A stretch of DNA of 49,911 bases from a virus. The stretch lies in the IMG/VR virus record IMGVR_UViG_3300022562_000956, positions 1 to 49,911 of that record. One strand, 5' to 3'. The notes under the pieces were generated by a model that was given only the letters and a program-made list of their open reading frames with translations, ran no database searches and was not told where the DNA came from. The position numbers were made by a program, and so were the translations under genes. Within the stretch, counting starts at the first letter, position 1; the number at the start of each line of letters is the position of its first letter. This document shows, piece after piece, positions 1 to 6,792 of this stretch.

Positions 1-381
1 CGCCGCCGCCCGCGCCGCCGCCGCCGCCACCGCCTCCGCCGCCCACACCGCCGCCGCCTCCGCCGCCTCCGCCGCCTCCGCCCACGCCGCCCGCAGATCA
101 CCTTGGCTCACATCCTCGCCCGCGAGCCACCGGCGTGCGGGTTCAAGCGCTCGACGCGAGGCTTCGCTCAGCTCTAGCTGGTCACAGCATGCTAGCGCAG
201 CCGCCACGGCCGGGCGCGCTTCACCGCCAGCCTTGCCCCACGCCCACAGCAGCCAGTCTCCGTGCTTGCACGCGTGTAAGCACTCCTCGGCGGTGGCGAG
301 CTCGAGCGACTCCAGCCACTCGCGCGCCATGCGGCAGGCATGCCGGCGTTTGCAAAACACGATCAGTTCATCCCTCGTCAT
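1..381 (-). CDS. Ala/Trp/Glu-repeat protein, N-terminal part (gene cut by contig end)
   Basis: Reading left from ATG at 381, 127 codons run to base 1 without a stop. The first ~95 residues are a compact domain with several Cys and Trp (FCKRRHACRMAREWLESLEL, HACKHGDWLLWAWGKAGG), then a repeat of W-A-A-E-A-A type made of GCG/GAG/TGG codons. Phage proteins with this layout (short Cys/Trp head and long WAA/RAA tail) are common in environmental phages and have no assigned role. The same repeat resumes in frame at the right end of the window (49739-49911), so one gene spans both ends. Its start overlaps the last 14 bases of the small-terminase gene. Function unknown; the repeat is probably a long alpha helix. 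Confidence 0.8.
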   Translation of the reverse strand, partial: MTRDELIVFCKRRHACRMAREWLESLELATAEECLHACKHGDWLLWAWGKAGGEARPAVAAALACCDQLELSEASRRALEPARRWLAGEDVSQGDLRAAWAEAAEAAEAAAVWAAEAVAAAAARAAA

Positions 382-1015
382 CACTTCCTCCATCCGTCAT
401 CAAAAACGCCTCAAGCTCCGCGTCCGGAAGCTCCTCAAGGCGTCTACCACCAACTAGCAGAATCGGCCCACCGTTACCACCGGTATGCTCGAGCCGCTGC
501 GATGGACGCGCGTGCTCGGTCGGGTCCTGCACCTCTAGCTGCCACTTCGCCCAGCTCACCCCAGCGTTGTTGCCGCCGAGCGACGAGTCGCGACCAGCCG
601 CCCTGATCTGCTTGAGATGCCTCTCCTTGGCCGCAAACAGCACCCGGCAAATCTCGCGGTCCTCGTCGGTCGTACACCCGTCGTCGCGGTACCTGCCGAT
701 GGCGTTGCGCACGGTATTCGGAACCAACCCGACCTCGACCGCCGCCGACTGCACCGTGTGCGCCTCGTCAGACAAGATCGCCTCCGCAAACGCATGCGCG
801 AGCTCCAGCGTGATCACGCGATGGTCGCCGGCGGCCCTAGACCGCGCGCGCGCGCGGCTACCCAAAGTGACTCCGACGTCATATTCACGCTCACCAACGC
901 GCCCCTCATCACGTTCACCGTCGCGCTCACCAGCATCGTCACCGACATGTCCTGGTAGCGCGACCAGGCCATTCCGCGGCGCTCGTTCGTCTGCGTCTTT
1001 GCGTCGTTTTGGCAT
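368..1015 (-). CDS. Terminase small subunit-like protein (TerS)
   Basis: A 215-residue protein with an Arg/Asp-rich N-terminus, a helix-turn-helix at roughly 80-115 (TVQSAAVEVGLVPNTVRNAI) and a C-terminal part containing ...WAKWQLEVQDPTEHARPS followed by a T-G-G-N-G-G-P-I segment. This combination of HTH and W-x-L-E...DP...R-x-E-x-TG-x-x-GGPI is typical of small-terminase-like DNA-recognition subunits that bind packaging sites and hand DNA to TerL. Unusually, TerL (43371-44801) is about 6 kb away on the circle and on the opposite strand. A 158-bp intergenic region lies just upstream. Family call from pattern only. Confidence 0.65.
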   Translation of the reverse strand: MPKRRKDADERAPRNGLVALPGHVGDDAGERDGERDEGRVGEREYDVGVTLGSRARARSRAAGDHRVITLELAHAFAEAILSDEAHTVQSAAVEVGLVPNTVRNAIGRYRDDGCTTDEDREICRVLFAAKERHLKQIRAAGRDSSLGGNNAGVSWAKWQLEVQDPTEHARPSQRLEHTGGNGGPILLVGGRRLEELPDAELEAFLMTDGGSDDEG

Positions 1016-1173
1016 GGTGTGTCCGAAAACACTCGCTTCTAAATACCACGTGATTCCGTAGCAATGCTAACTGGCACGAATTATGCTGTGTATACCGCTT
1101 CACGCGGTGCCGGCTGACTTAGTCCTACGGACACGCAGCCACGGTGAACTGGTTGCGTCGTGGTCCACGTTGG
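1016..1173. promoter_or_regulatory. 158-bp intergenic region upstream of terS
   Basis: One of the longer non-coding gaps, visibly lower in GC than its surroundings. It holds a small hairpin (ACCGC-TTCAC-GCGGT, 1094-1108) and is bracketed by a 7-bp inverted repeat, GTGTCCG at 1019-1025 and CGGACAC at 1128-1134. On the minus strand a CATAAT box lies just downstream of the hairpin, a possible -10 for terS, but no good -35 is visible. It could be a promoter, a terminator of the upstream operon or a terminase recognition site. Confidence 0.3.
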
Positions 1174-1548
1174 TTACCCGTGTCCAAACTCGTACTCGCT
1201 GCACGACTGGTGTCGAGTCGTGATAGGCCACACCGCTACGCCTCGCGTGGTCACGTTGGCTGGTGCACGTCGGTGGCATTCCCCAGATGCTACCTCGCTC
1301 CCATCGTGTCTGAACTCCGGTCGCCAGTGCAGGCATGTCGCGCACTTTCCGCGTCGCCGCGCTCGGTTGGCGTAGCGCTCCCATCGAGTGGCCTGGTCAC
1401 GCGCCCACTGCTCGGCGCTTTCGTAGTCATCGAACTGCTTGATGGCGTGGCCTGGATGCAGCACCGAGTGATCGGCGCGAATGAACCATGTCGAGCCACT
1501 GCGTTCGATGGTGTATACGGTCCTTGGCGTTTCGTGTTCGTCGCTCAC
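1174..1548 (-). CDS. Small putative zinc-binding protein (CxxC...C...C)
   Basis: A 124-residue protein. The C-terminal half has C-A-T-C-L-H-W-R-P, then G-E-C-H-R-R-A-P, then V-W-P and H-Q-S-C-S-E-Y, the four-Cys layout of a small phage/bacterial family in which CxxCxxW..., GxCxRxxP, WP and a last C probably bind one zinc. The N-terminal half looks like a small beta domain (TPRTVYTIERSGSTWFIRAD). GTG at 1548 is chosen because GGAGGT sits just upstream; an in-frame ATG at 1590 would overlap the upstream gene. No function known. Confidence 0.6.
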   Translation of the reverse strand: MSDEHETPRTVYTIERSGSTWFIRADHSVLHPGHAIKQFDDYESAEQWARDQATRWERYANRARRRGKCATCLHWRPEFRHDGSEVASGECHRRAPANVTTRGVAVWPITTRHQSCSEYEFGHG

Positions 1549-1571
1549 ATCCACCTCCAGCTGTCCGTCGT

Positions 1572-1820
1572 TCAAGACGCCTCGCTCCACAGCACTTCAA
1601 ACCTCGCTTGCGCCTTCTTGCGCCATCCTCTGGCAAACGGCCTTGGCGACCTTGCCATGCCTTCAATGTCGCACTCCCATGAGTCTCCGCACTCGCACCA
1701 CAGGGTTGGACCGTACCACTCGTAGTGGTGCATGACGTGCCTCTTGTTCTTGCCGCACGAGCAGTCCATACGCATGCGTACCTTGCGCGTCGGCGCTGGA
1801 GAATGGACGTGCAGCGTCAC
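1572..1820 (-). CDS. Small Cys-rich hypothetical protein
   Basis: 82 residues with paired cysteines C-S-C-G and C-E-C-G-D-S-W-E-C in the middle, flanking a His/Trp-rich stretch, consistent with a zinc ribbon. The ATG overlaps the stop of the upstream gene by four bases (ATGA), so the two are translationally coupled. Function unknown. Confidence 0.55.
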   Translation of the reverse strand: MTLHVHSPAPTRKVRMRMDCSCGKNKRHVMHHYEWYGPTLWCECGDSWECDIEGMARSPRPFARGWRKKAQARFEVLWSEAS

Positions 1821-2107
1821 ATCAACCTCCAGTTGTCCTTGAGCTCGTTGAGCAGCTTCTGACGGCTCGCCACATCAGCACGGGCCTGCTTGACGGCAGC
1901 GCGCTTGGCAGCTTCTGGAGTGGTCACGCGCTTGGGAAGCTGGTTGAACACAATCGTCCCGCTCGGCTCATACCAGTAGCACCGCCACACGTCTCCATCG
2001 CGCAAGCACACGTGCAGCACCGTCTTGCGACCGCGCTTGAGTGAGCAACGCATGTCTCCGTCCTCGTCGCGCTCCAACTCCGTCCAACGCAGCTTCGCGT
2101 CACTCAT
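1817..2107 (-). CDS. Hypothetical protein (96 aa)
   Basis: Starts MSDAKLRWTELERDEDGD at 2107, inside the end of the upstream gene. It has a short beta-rich first half with W-R-C-Y-W-Y and an alanine/lysine-rich helix near the C-terminus (TPEAAKRAAVKQARADVAS). The helix motif EAAxRAAVK recurs in the gene at 48234-48530, so the two may be distant paralogues. No recognised family. Confidence 0.55.
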   Translation of the reverse strand: MSDAKLRWTELERDEDGDMRCSLKRGRKTVLHVCLRDGDVWRCYWYEPSGTIVFNQLPKRVTTPEAAKRAAVKQARADVASRQKLLNELKDNWRLM

Positions 2108-2291
2108 CACACACCTCGCTTCCGTTCGCGTCGACGTTCTCTGCGCCGCACGTTGCTGGCTCGTATGCAACGCGAAACACGAGGCACCCGCCAGCCTTGA
2201 CGACGTCACACCTGCGCAACCGCGCTCTGAACTCAGAGGCAAGCACATCCAGGTTGTTGCTAGGACCGTATTCATCTTCCCACCGGCTCAT
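2100..2291 (-). CDS. Hypothetical protein (63 aa)
   Basis: A short soluble protein with three cysteines (RLRRCDVV, GGCLVFRV, PATCGA). Its ATG overlaps the upstream stop and its end overlaps the next start, so it fits the coupled operon. Not recognised. Confidence 0.5.
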   Translation of the reverse strand: MSRWEDEYGPSNNLDVLASEFRARLRRCDVVKAGGCLVFRVAYEPATCGAENVDANGSEVCDE

Positions 2292-2599
2292 GGCTTCACC
2301 AGCCTCTGCCAGTGCAGGTGCTTAATCGCACTCAGTTCTCCGCTAATGTTGACCCCGTCAATCCATACCACACCGCGTGACCGCACGCGTGCGCCCGCTT
2401 CATGCGCGACCATCGCCTCGCCGAACGTGCAGTCGACCCACCTCGCCGGCTCCGGTGCCAGGCGCTTGAGTGCCTCTGCGATGATGCGAACGCGGCTGCG
2501 GAAGACAATGCCATATCCACCACCGTCCAGAGCCATCTCAACACCGCGCAGCGCCTCACGCTCATCAGCCGTCAACAGATCCTTCGTCTCGTCACTCAT
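2288..2599 (-). CDS. EAM-motif family protein A
   Basis: 103 residues from MSDETKD. The N-terminal helix-rich part is followed by R-W-V-D-C-T-F-G-E-A-M-V-A-H-E-A-G-A-R-V, a motif shared with genes at 3676-4035, 16134-16440 and 45384-45806. The family form is W-x-x-C-[ST]-F-x-[ED]-A-M followed by a Gly and a short beta strand. I do not know a named function. The F-x-E-A-x(n)-G arrangement loosely recalls DUF2829/Tad2-type small domains, but that is a guess. ATG at 2599 is preferred over 2626. Confidence 0.55.
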   Translation of the reverse strand: MSDETKDLLTADEREALRGVEMALDGGGYGIVFRSRVRIIAEALKRLAPEPARWVDCTFGEAMVAHEAGARVRSRGVVWIDGVNISGELSAIKHLHWQRLVKP

Positions 2600-2835
2600 C
2601 TCATGCCTCCGTTCTTCGCCAACCATGGGTGCCTGTTACGTTTCTTGCGCGCTCTCTTGGCCTCCGGAGTTCCATATGGATGTACCAGTAGAATGCCATG
2701 CTCTCGCAATCCTCCGACGAGTGTACAGCGCCCCTCTGCAAGCAACGTCAGTCCAACAAGTACGTGACCGTCAACGTCACAGAAAAAGACATAGTCCTGC
2801 GGATTCGAAAGCGTCAACTCCAGCGGCTCTCTCAC
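2596..2835 (-). CDS. Hypothetical protein (79 aa)
   Basis: Starts at a GTG that shares bases with the stop of the resolvase gene (GTGA). The first two thirds are beta-rich (DYVFFCDVDGHVLVGLTLL), the end is very basic (KRARKKRNRHPW). It may bind nucleic acid; no family recognised. Confidence 0.5.
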   Translation of the reverse strand: MREPLELTLSNPQDYVFFCDVDGHVLVGLTLLAEGRCTLVGGLREHGILLVHPYGTPEAKRARKKRNRHPWLAKNGGMR

Positions 2836-3356
2836 GCACGTACTCGCTTGCCCAGGAAGTTGGCCACGCCGTCGAACGCAGCGTAGTGCGCCATCACGAT
2901 GGCCTCCGCCACGTTGTGGTCGTCGACGCGCCCTCTGCCGACCAGCAAACTGTTCGCGTAGGCCACGGCGCGCTGCTTGATCTGCTCAGTTGTGCCGTAC
3001 GTCCCAATCGTCCTCTGCCGCCACTCGTCTGGCGATATGCCTACGACCCATGACCGCATGTGCCCAGCCATGTCGAGTTGCTCCATCCACCGGCCTCGTG
3101 CGTCACCCATACCCAGGATGGTAGCCGTGTTGCGCTTGCGTGACGCCGGGATGCTCGAGTGGTCCTCGTAGAACACGAGCAGCCGCGCATTACAGACAGT
3201 AGCCACATTGCGCGCCTGGATGACTGCCTGCCGCCGGTCCTCGCAGGTCTTGGCCAGGCCCCACACGACAGGCTGCACGCCGTCACGCACGCACCAGCCA
3301 GACGCAGCGGCCTGGTCTAGCGCGAGCACCACGATTGGCTGCTTCACGCGCCCCAT
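2832..3356 (-). CDS. RuvC-like Holliday junction resolvase
   Basis: A 174-residue RNase H-fold nuclease of the RuvC type, expected to cut four-way junctions formed during phage recombination or to trim branches before packaging. The acidic active-site residues are visible: Asp14 in V-V-L-A-L-D-Q-A-A-A-S-G-W at the first strand, Glu64 in L-V-F-Y-E-D-H-S, and the last helix D-D-H-N-V-A-E-A-I-V-M-A (Asp145/146, Glu151). Length matches the family. ATG at 3356 overlaps the upstream stop. It fits functionally with the exonuclease/annealase pair at 16.4-18.0 kb. Confidence 0.8.
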   Translation of the reverse strand: MGRVKQPIVVLALDQAAASGWCVRDGVQPVVWGLAKTCEDRRQAVIQARNVATVCNARLLVFYEDHSSIPASRKRNTATILGMGDARGRWMEQLDMAGHMRSWVVGISPDEWRQRTIGTYGTTEQIKQRAVAYANSLLVGRGRVDDHNVAEAIVMAHYAAFDGVANFLGKRVRA

Positions 3357-3676
3357 CACTGCTCTCCGATCGCCTTGTCGAAGGCACGCAGCGCCTCACT
3401 GCGAGGCATCGCAAGCCGGTCGTTCCACTTCTCGAGCTCGCCCTGTGCGATGCCGTTGGCACGCATGAACCGCCAGATTGCGCGCGTGCGGTCCAGGTAT
3501 GTGCCGATGTCGCTCGCCCAGATAGCACCCGCTGCGTCGAACGACGTGGCATCAGGCGACCTCGGCTCGCATGGACGGCCGTGCGCATCGCGCGCAATCG
3601 CTCCGGTGCTCCACGAGCGCTCTACGCGCCCGCGTGCCTCGCGCAGGATCGCCGTGATGACGTCGGAGTCGGTCAC
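3356..3676 (-). CDS. DUF6197-like protein
   Basis: 106 residues starting at a GTG that overlaps the upstream TAG (TAGTG). It follows the DUF6197 pattern: R-x-x-R-x-W-S-T-G-A-I-A-R-D-A-H-G-R-P near the start, a Pro/Asp segment, and E-K-W-N-D...R-S-E-A-L-R-A-F-D-K-A-I at the end. The biochemical role of that family is not known. An upstream ATG at 3754 would overlap the neighbouring gene by 78 bp and is less likely. Confidence 0.6.
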   Translation of the reverse strand: MTDSDVITAILREARGRVERSWSTGAIARDAHGRPCEPRSPDATSFDAAGAIWASDIGTYLDRTRAIWRFMRANGIAQGELEKWNDRLAMPRSEALRAFDKAIGEQ

Positions 3677-4035
3677 TACTCTACCTCGCGTTGCCACTTG
3701 CGCTTTTTGAGCGCGACCAGACGTCCGCTCAGCAGATCGACCTCGCCGGTCCACACGCCAGCAACACTCGAACGCACCTTCTCTTTGCGTTCGTAGTAGG
3801 CGGTCATGGCCTCTGCGAACGAGCAGTCGATCCAGCGCTTCTCGGGTTTGAGGCTAAACCTGATTTCGGAATTTCCCAAGTCCTCTGTACAAGCCTCGCG
3901 TCGGTCAAGAAAAAACCTTCCATCATACACGGCCCATTCGCATCCTTCACCATCGACCAGCGTGCGCCCATCCAGCAGCGCCCGGAAGCGCTCCACGGGC
4001 TTGCTCAAGTCGTACGTCTTTTTCTCGTCGCTCAT
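3676..4035 (-). CDS. EAM-motif family protein B
   Basis: 119 residues from MSDEKKTYD. The N-terminal half has E-C-x-W-A-V-Y-D-G-R-F-F-L, then K-R-W-I-D-C-S-F-A-E-A-M-T-A-Y-Y-E-R-K-E-K-V-R-S, the same motif as in the gene at 2288-2599, and a common C-terminal scheme of a hydrophobic strand, L-S-G-x-L and K-x-x-x-W-Q-R. The two are clear paralogues. Function unknown. Confidence 0.55.
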   Translation of the reverse strand: MSDEKKTYDLSKPVERFRALLDGRTLVDGEGCEWAVYDGRFFLDRREACTEDLGNSEIRFSLKPEKRWIDCSFAEAMTAYYERKEKVRSSVAGVWTGEVDLLSGRLVALKKRKWQREVE

Positions 4036-4241
4036 AGCCTCACCACATCCTTCCCGTCCTTGCGCAGGATACCGGCGCGCACCATGCGGTCGATCAGCGT
4101 GCATAGCCTGCTGCTCGGAAGCTTGCCGAACTCGTATCGCAGGCCGTCGCGAGTCACGCGCGTGCCAGAAGCGCGCTTGACGAGCCATACTCGCACACGT
4201 TCTATGCGCGCGTCAATCATCGGGTCACTGCGCGGATTCAT
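4032..4241 (-). CDS. Small winged-helix-like protein
   Basis: 69 residues, basic, with a helical pattern ending L-C-T-L-I-D-R-M-V-R-A-G-I-L-R-K-D-G-K that resembles the recognition helix and wing of a small winged-helix DNA-binding domain. Start MNPRSD at 4241 overlaps the upstream stop (ATGA). Confidence 0.5.
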   Translation of the reverse strand: MNPRSDPMIDARIERVRVWLVKRASGTRVTRDGLRYEFGKLPSSRLCTLIDRMVRAGILRKDGKDVVRL

Positions 4242-4402
4242 GCTCTCACCTCCACACTTCCAAGCCGCATCCCGATCCATCCCTCTGTCCACAACGCAAG
4301 ATGCGGATTACTCGCGACCGCTACTAGGTGGCGGTGGAAGTCGTCGTGGTTCGCATACCTCGCAATGCCATCGCGCAGCAGGTTGAGCGGCGGCAGACGC
4401 AC
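4238..4402 (-). CDS. Hypothetical protein (54 aa)
   Basis: Begins at GTG 4402, two bases after the stop of the upstream gene, and ends ...GMRLGSVEVRA. It contains H-D-D-F-H-R-H-L-V-A-V. A longer reading from ATG 4603 exists in the same frame, but its N-terminus is low-complexity and lies over the zinc-motif gene, so the short form is preferred. Confidence 0.4.
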   Translation of the reverse strand: MRLPPLNLLRDGIARYANHDDFHRHLVAVASNPHLALWTEGWIGMRLGSVEVRA

Positions 4403-4403
4403 C

Positions 4404-4613
4404 TCACGCGCTCCCGATGGCTGCGACGATGACGGTGCGAGCTCGGCACCGCCAACACCTGTTGAGCGGCACGAAGTGCTCGACGCTGATGCCGACGAGT
4501 ACGCCGCGGCTCTCTCCGACATCACGCGCAAGAGCAACGCCCTCGCTGCAGAGATCGCACCGATCGTCGCTCCACGGAGCGCTTTCCAGGACCAGCGCGT
4601 CATCGTGTTTCAC
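4404..4613 (-). CDS. Small two-CxxC zinc-ribbon-like protein
   Basis: 69 residues with C-D-L-C near residue 20 and C-W-R-C near residue 53, the spacing expected of a zinc ribbon. The likely start is GTG 4613, inside the end of the upstream gene. No function assigned. Confidence 0.5.
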   Translation of the reverse strand: MKHDDALVLESAPWSDDRCDLCSEGVALARDVGESRGVLVGISVEHFVPLNRCWRCRARTVIVAAIGSA

Positions 4614-4839
4614 CGCTTGCCTCGTACTCCATGGCTGCGAGCCACGCCATCGCCAGGCGGCGCGACGAGTCTCGGTCGCCGGTGCGCGTCGTCATGCTTG
4701 GAGTGGTTCCAGCTTCGCTTCCTACTGCAACTCCCAGAGGGGAGTGCAGTTCGATCGCCCAGCACCCTTCACCCAACACCTCGCGCACGCGCTTGTTCAG
4801 CTCGCGCATCGTGATTTGCACCTTGCGTCGCTTTGCCAT
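4600..4839 (-). CDS. Hypothetical protein (79 aa)
   Basis: Starts MAKRRKVQITMREL. Basic N-terminus, then a mixed alpha/beta region (EGCWAIELHSPLGVAVG) and an alanine-rich C-terminal helix (RRLAMAWLAAMEYEAS). An in-frame GTG one codon upstream overlaps the previous stop. Not recognised. Confidence 0.5.
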   Translation of the reverse strand: MAKRRKVQITMRELNKRVREVLGEGCWAIELHSPLGVAVGSEAGTTPSMTTRTGDRDSSRRLAMAWLAAMEYEASGETR

Positions 4840-4842
4840 CAC

Positions 4843-5100
4843 TCACCATCCATTCAGCCGCACGGTGCAGCTCTTGAGAGCGCCGCAGCACACCACGCCG
4901 CGAACGCGTGTGCCGAGCGGCGAGATACCAACGAACCCTTGGTTCCACCAGTCGTCGTCGGCGCACGCGAACATGTCGTACCCGGTCAGAGCCACCGGAT
5001 CGAAGCCATGCGCGCGCAGCACATGCTCGGCGCGCTCGTCGCTGAGCGTGCACGCCGTGATCATTGCCACTGCCATTGCAATCGCCATCATCGCCTTCAT
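4843..5100 (-). CDS. Small Cys-rich lipoprotein
   Basis: 85 residues with a signal peptide ending in a lipobox (A-M-I-T-A-C17). The mature part has G-Y-D-M-F-A-C, a W-W-N-Q-G-F segment and ends G-V-V-C-C-G-A-L-K-S-C-T-V-R-L. This G-x-V-C-C-G...K-x-C-T-V-R ending marks a family of small phage/bacterial exported proteins of unknown role. It is expected in the periplasm attached to a membrane, so it may alter the host envelope, for example in superinfection exclusion (inference). Confidence 0.6.
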   Translation of the reverse strand: MKAMMAIAMAVAMITACTLSDERAEHVLRAHGFDPVALTGYDMFACADDDWWNQGFVGISPLGTRVRGVVCCGALKSCTVRLNGW

Positions 5101-5107
5101 TGCATCC

Positions 5108-5530
5108 TCACTTCCCTGTGCTACCGAATCCACCGTCGCCGCGCGCTGAGTCTTCAAGCTCATGCGTGACGCTGAACGTCGCCTGATGCACGCGCTCGAG
5201 CACGAGCTGCGCGATCTTGTCGCCGGCCTGAATGACGTATGGGTCGTCGCCATGGTTCGTCACCACGACGCTGATCTCACCGCGGTAGCCGCTGTCGATC
5301 GTTCCAGGCGTGACGACGATTCCCTTCGCCGACAGACCGCTCCGTGGCCTAACGACGAACGCCCAGCCAGTGGGAGGCTGCAGGTGCACGCCGGTGCGCA
5401 CCTTGACCGTCTGCCCGCCCCACACGGTCGTCTTGACCAGCGCTCGCAGGTCCGCTCCAGTGTCGTCGTCGTGGGCGTACGTTGGGACGTGCGCGCCTTC
5501 GGCTAGCTTGACCTTGACGTGAATGCTCAT
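5108..5530 (-). CDS. dut: dUTP diphosphatase (dUTPase)
   Basis: A 140-residue trimeric-type dUTPase that hydrolyses dUTP to dUMP and pyrophosphate, keeping uracil out of phage DNA. Visible motifs: D-D-T-G-A-D-L (motif 1), P-R-S-G-L-S (motif 2), G-T-I-D-S-G-Y-R-G-E-I (motif 3, uracil and catalytic Asp), D-K-I-A-Q-L-V (motif 4) and the Gly-rich tail R-G-D-G-G-F-G-S-T-G-K (motif 5). Length is normal and all motifs are intact. The start MSIHVK at 5530 has GGAGGG upstream and overlaps the previous stop (ATGA). Confidence 0.95.
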   Translation of the reverse strand: MSIHVKVKLAEGAHVPTYAHDDDTGADLRALVKTTVWGGQTVKVRTGVHLQPPTGWAFVVRPRSGLSAKGIVVTPGTIDSGYRGEISVVVTNHGDDPYVIQAGDKIAQLVLERVHQATFSVTHELEDSARGDGGFGSTGK

Positions 5531-5727
5531 ACGCCCTCCGCTCGGCACATTCCAAACGCGACCACGCTGAACCCTGTAGCCACGAGTAGTGTGGCGCTTG
5601 CACAGCCGCAGAAGTCTGCGATCGCTAGCTCTCCTGCTCGTGCTGCTAGCGCCTGCGCTAGGCCGTGAGCATACGACAGCGAGCTCTGCGCGATGGCTGT
5701 GATCGCGAACTTCGTCGACAGCTTCAT
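5527..5727 (-). CDS. Small membrane-associated hypothetical protein
   Basis: 66 residues, starting MKLSTKFAITAIAQ, with a hydrophobic C-terminal stretch (SATLLVATGFSVVAFGM) that could span the membrane. Coupled on both sides by four-base overlaps. Part of a run of three small membrane genes (5527-6124). Confidence 0.5.
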   Translation of the reverse strand: MKLSTKFAITAIAQSSLSYAHGLAQALAARAGELAIADFCGCASATLLVATGFSVVAFGMCRAEGV

Positions 5728-5933
5728 TTTCCCACCATCGCCATCAACAGCGCGACGATGAAAAACACCGCCGCAAAAACCACGACGACAGTCGCACCTA
5801 GCCACAACGGAGACAGCACCCACCACCATGACCAGTCGATGTGACCCGTCAGCTTCAGACCGACGAACAGCACGGCGAGTGCGCCACCGATGCCGATGCC
5901 TCCGCCGCTAGAAACACTCTTCTCAGTCGCCAT
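5724..5933 (-). CDS. Transmembrane Fragile-X-F-type protein
   Basis: 69 residues with two membrane segments. Around the middle is L-K-L-T-G-H-I-D-W-S-W-W-W-V-L-S-P-L-W, the hallmark of the small phage membrane proteins annotated as transmembrane Fragile-X-F protein, followed by a long Val/Phe/Ala-rich second helix. The role is unknown; it may be a holin-like or host-membrane protein, but it lies outside the lysis cassette. Confidence 0.6.
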   Translation of the reverse strand: MATEKSVSSGGGIGIGGALAVLFVGLKLTGHIDWSWWWVLSPLWLGATVVVVFAAVFFIVALLMAMVGK

Positions 5934-6124
5934 CACGGCACCGCCTCCTGCGCAGCCGCAACGCACGCGGCCAACGGAATCTGTTGTTGCACGCACGCAG
6001 AGAACGCTGCGCTTCGACGCCTGAGGCGTTCCGAATCTGACCACGCACTCGCAGTAACGCCTGCAGATACCAGAACGAACAGGCTCACGAGCGCGATGGC
6101 CACTACCTTGTCTTCACTCTCCAT
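5933..6124 (-). CDS. Small membrane protein (63 aa)
   Basis: N-terminal hydrophobic segment (VVAIALVSLFVLVSAGVTA) followed by a short polar tail with two cysteines (FSACVQQQ, LAACVAAA). Probably anchored in the inner membrane with its tail outside. Its stop and the next ATG overlap (TGATG). No family recognised. Confidence 0.5.
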   Translation of the reverse strand: MESEDKVVAIALVSLFVLVSAGVTASAWSDSERLRRRSAAFSACVQQQIPLAACVAAAQEAVP

Positions 6125-6472
6125 TCACTCACCGCATTCCTTCTCCACACGCATATACACGCCCCTGCGTACACGCCGCAAGTTGCCTCGCTCGCACTCT
6201 CGTACGATTGCCTGGTGCACGGCCGTGTCGGCGTACTCGCGGAACACCAGCCTGGCCTGTGCGAATGACACCTGAGCGCCGACTGGGATGCCCATCAGCC
6301 ACTCGCGCACGGCCGAAGCGCTGTGTCCTGGACGCAGCGCTACGGCATCGCGCAACTCGCGGTTGAGCTTGGCACGATGCAACTGCAGCTCGCCTAGCTG
6401 TTCGCGCAGTTTGTCGATGCGCCGCTCGGTCGCCTCCATGTCAGCAGCGATCGCGGTTTTGGTGCGGGTCAT
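6125..6472 (-). CDS. Coiled-coil/winged-helix paralogue 1
   Basis: 115 residues. Residues ~5-45 form a charged coiled coil (ERRIDKLREQLGELQLHRAK); the C-terminal half has S-A-S-A-V-R-E-W-L, V-S-F-A-Q-A-R-L-V-F and ends E-R-G-N-L-R-R-V-R-R-G-V-Y-M-R, the strand-turn-strand ending of a winged helix. The same plan is seen in the next two genes upstream (6469-6792 and 6913-7266), making a tandem paralogous trio. Likely dimeric DNA-binding proteins; targets unknown. Confidence 0.6.
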   Translation of the reverse strand: MTRTKTAIAADMEATERRIDKLREQLGELQLHRAKLNRELRDAVALRPGHSASAVREWLMGIPVGAQVSFAQARLVFREYADTAVHQAIVRECERGNLRRVRRGVYMRVEKECGE

Positions 6473-6792
6473 GACACGCACCGCATGTACCGACCTCGAC
6501 TCACTCGCCTACATATGCCAGCGGAGATCGCTCTCTTGAATGCCTGGTCAATCGCAGACCTGCTGACACCAGGGAATCGTTCGCGAACATCGAAAACTAC
6601 CAACTCATCGCCAGGAGCGCTGCCAGCGATCCATTTTGACACCTCTCCATGGGAATGGATATTGACAGCCCTCATGAGTGCACACTTAGCGCGTATGCAC
6701 TGGTTGTCCGCTTCCTTTAGGCGCGACTTCAGTTTGTCCCTCAGTTCAATGGCTTGCTCAAGCTCTTTTGTCAGCGTTTGAAGGTCAGTCAT
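6469..6792 (-). CDS. Coiled-coil/winged-helix paralogue 2
   Basis: 107 residues from MTDLQTLTKELEQ. Coiled-coil N-terminus (ELRDKLKSRLKEADNQ), then S-K-W-I-A-G-S-A-P-G-D-E-L and V-F-D-V-R-E-R-F-P-G-V-S-R-S-A-I-D-Q-A-F, ending R-R-V-S-R-G-R-Y-M-R. The helix S-R-S-A-I-D-Q-A matches T-R-H-A-A-Q-E-S in paralogue 3 and T-A-V-H-Q-A in paralogue 1. The ATG overlaps the stop of the tiny gene upstream (ATGA). Confidence 0.6.
   Translation of the reverse strand: MTDLQTLTKELEQAIELRDKLKSRLKEADNQCIRAKCALMRAVNIHSHGEVSKWIAGSAPGDELVVFDVRERFPGVSRSAIDQAFKRAISAGICRRVSRGRYMRCVS

Noticed and set aside
2025-3053. 342-aa rightward open frame
   Set aside because: Antisense to a chain of coupled leftward genes including the resolvase; low-complexity Ser/Arg composition.
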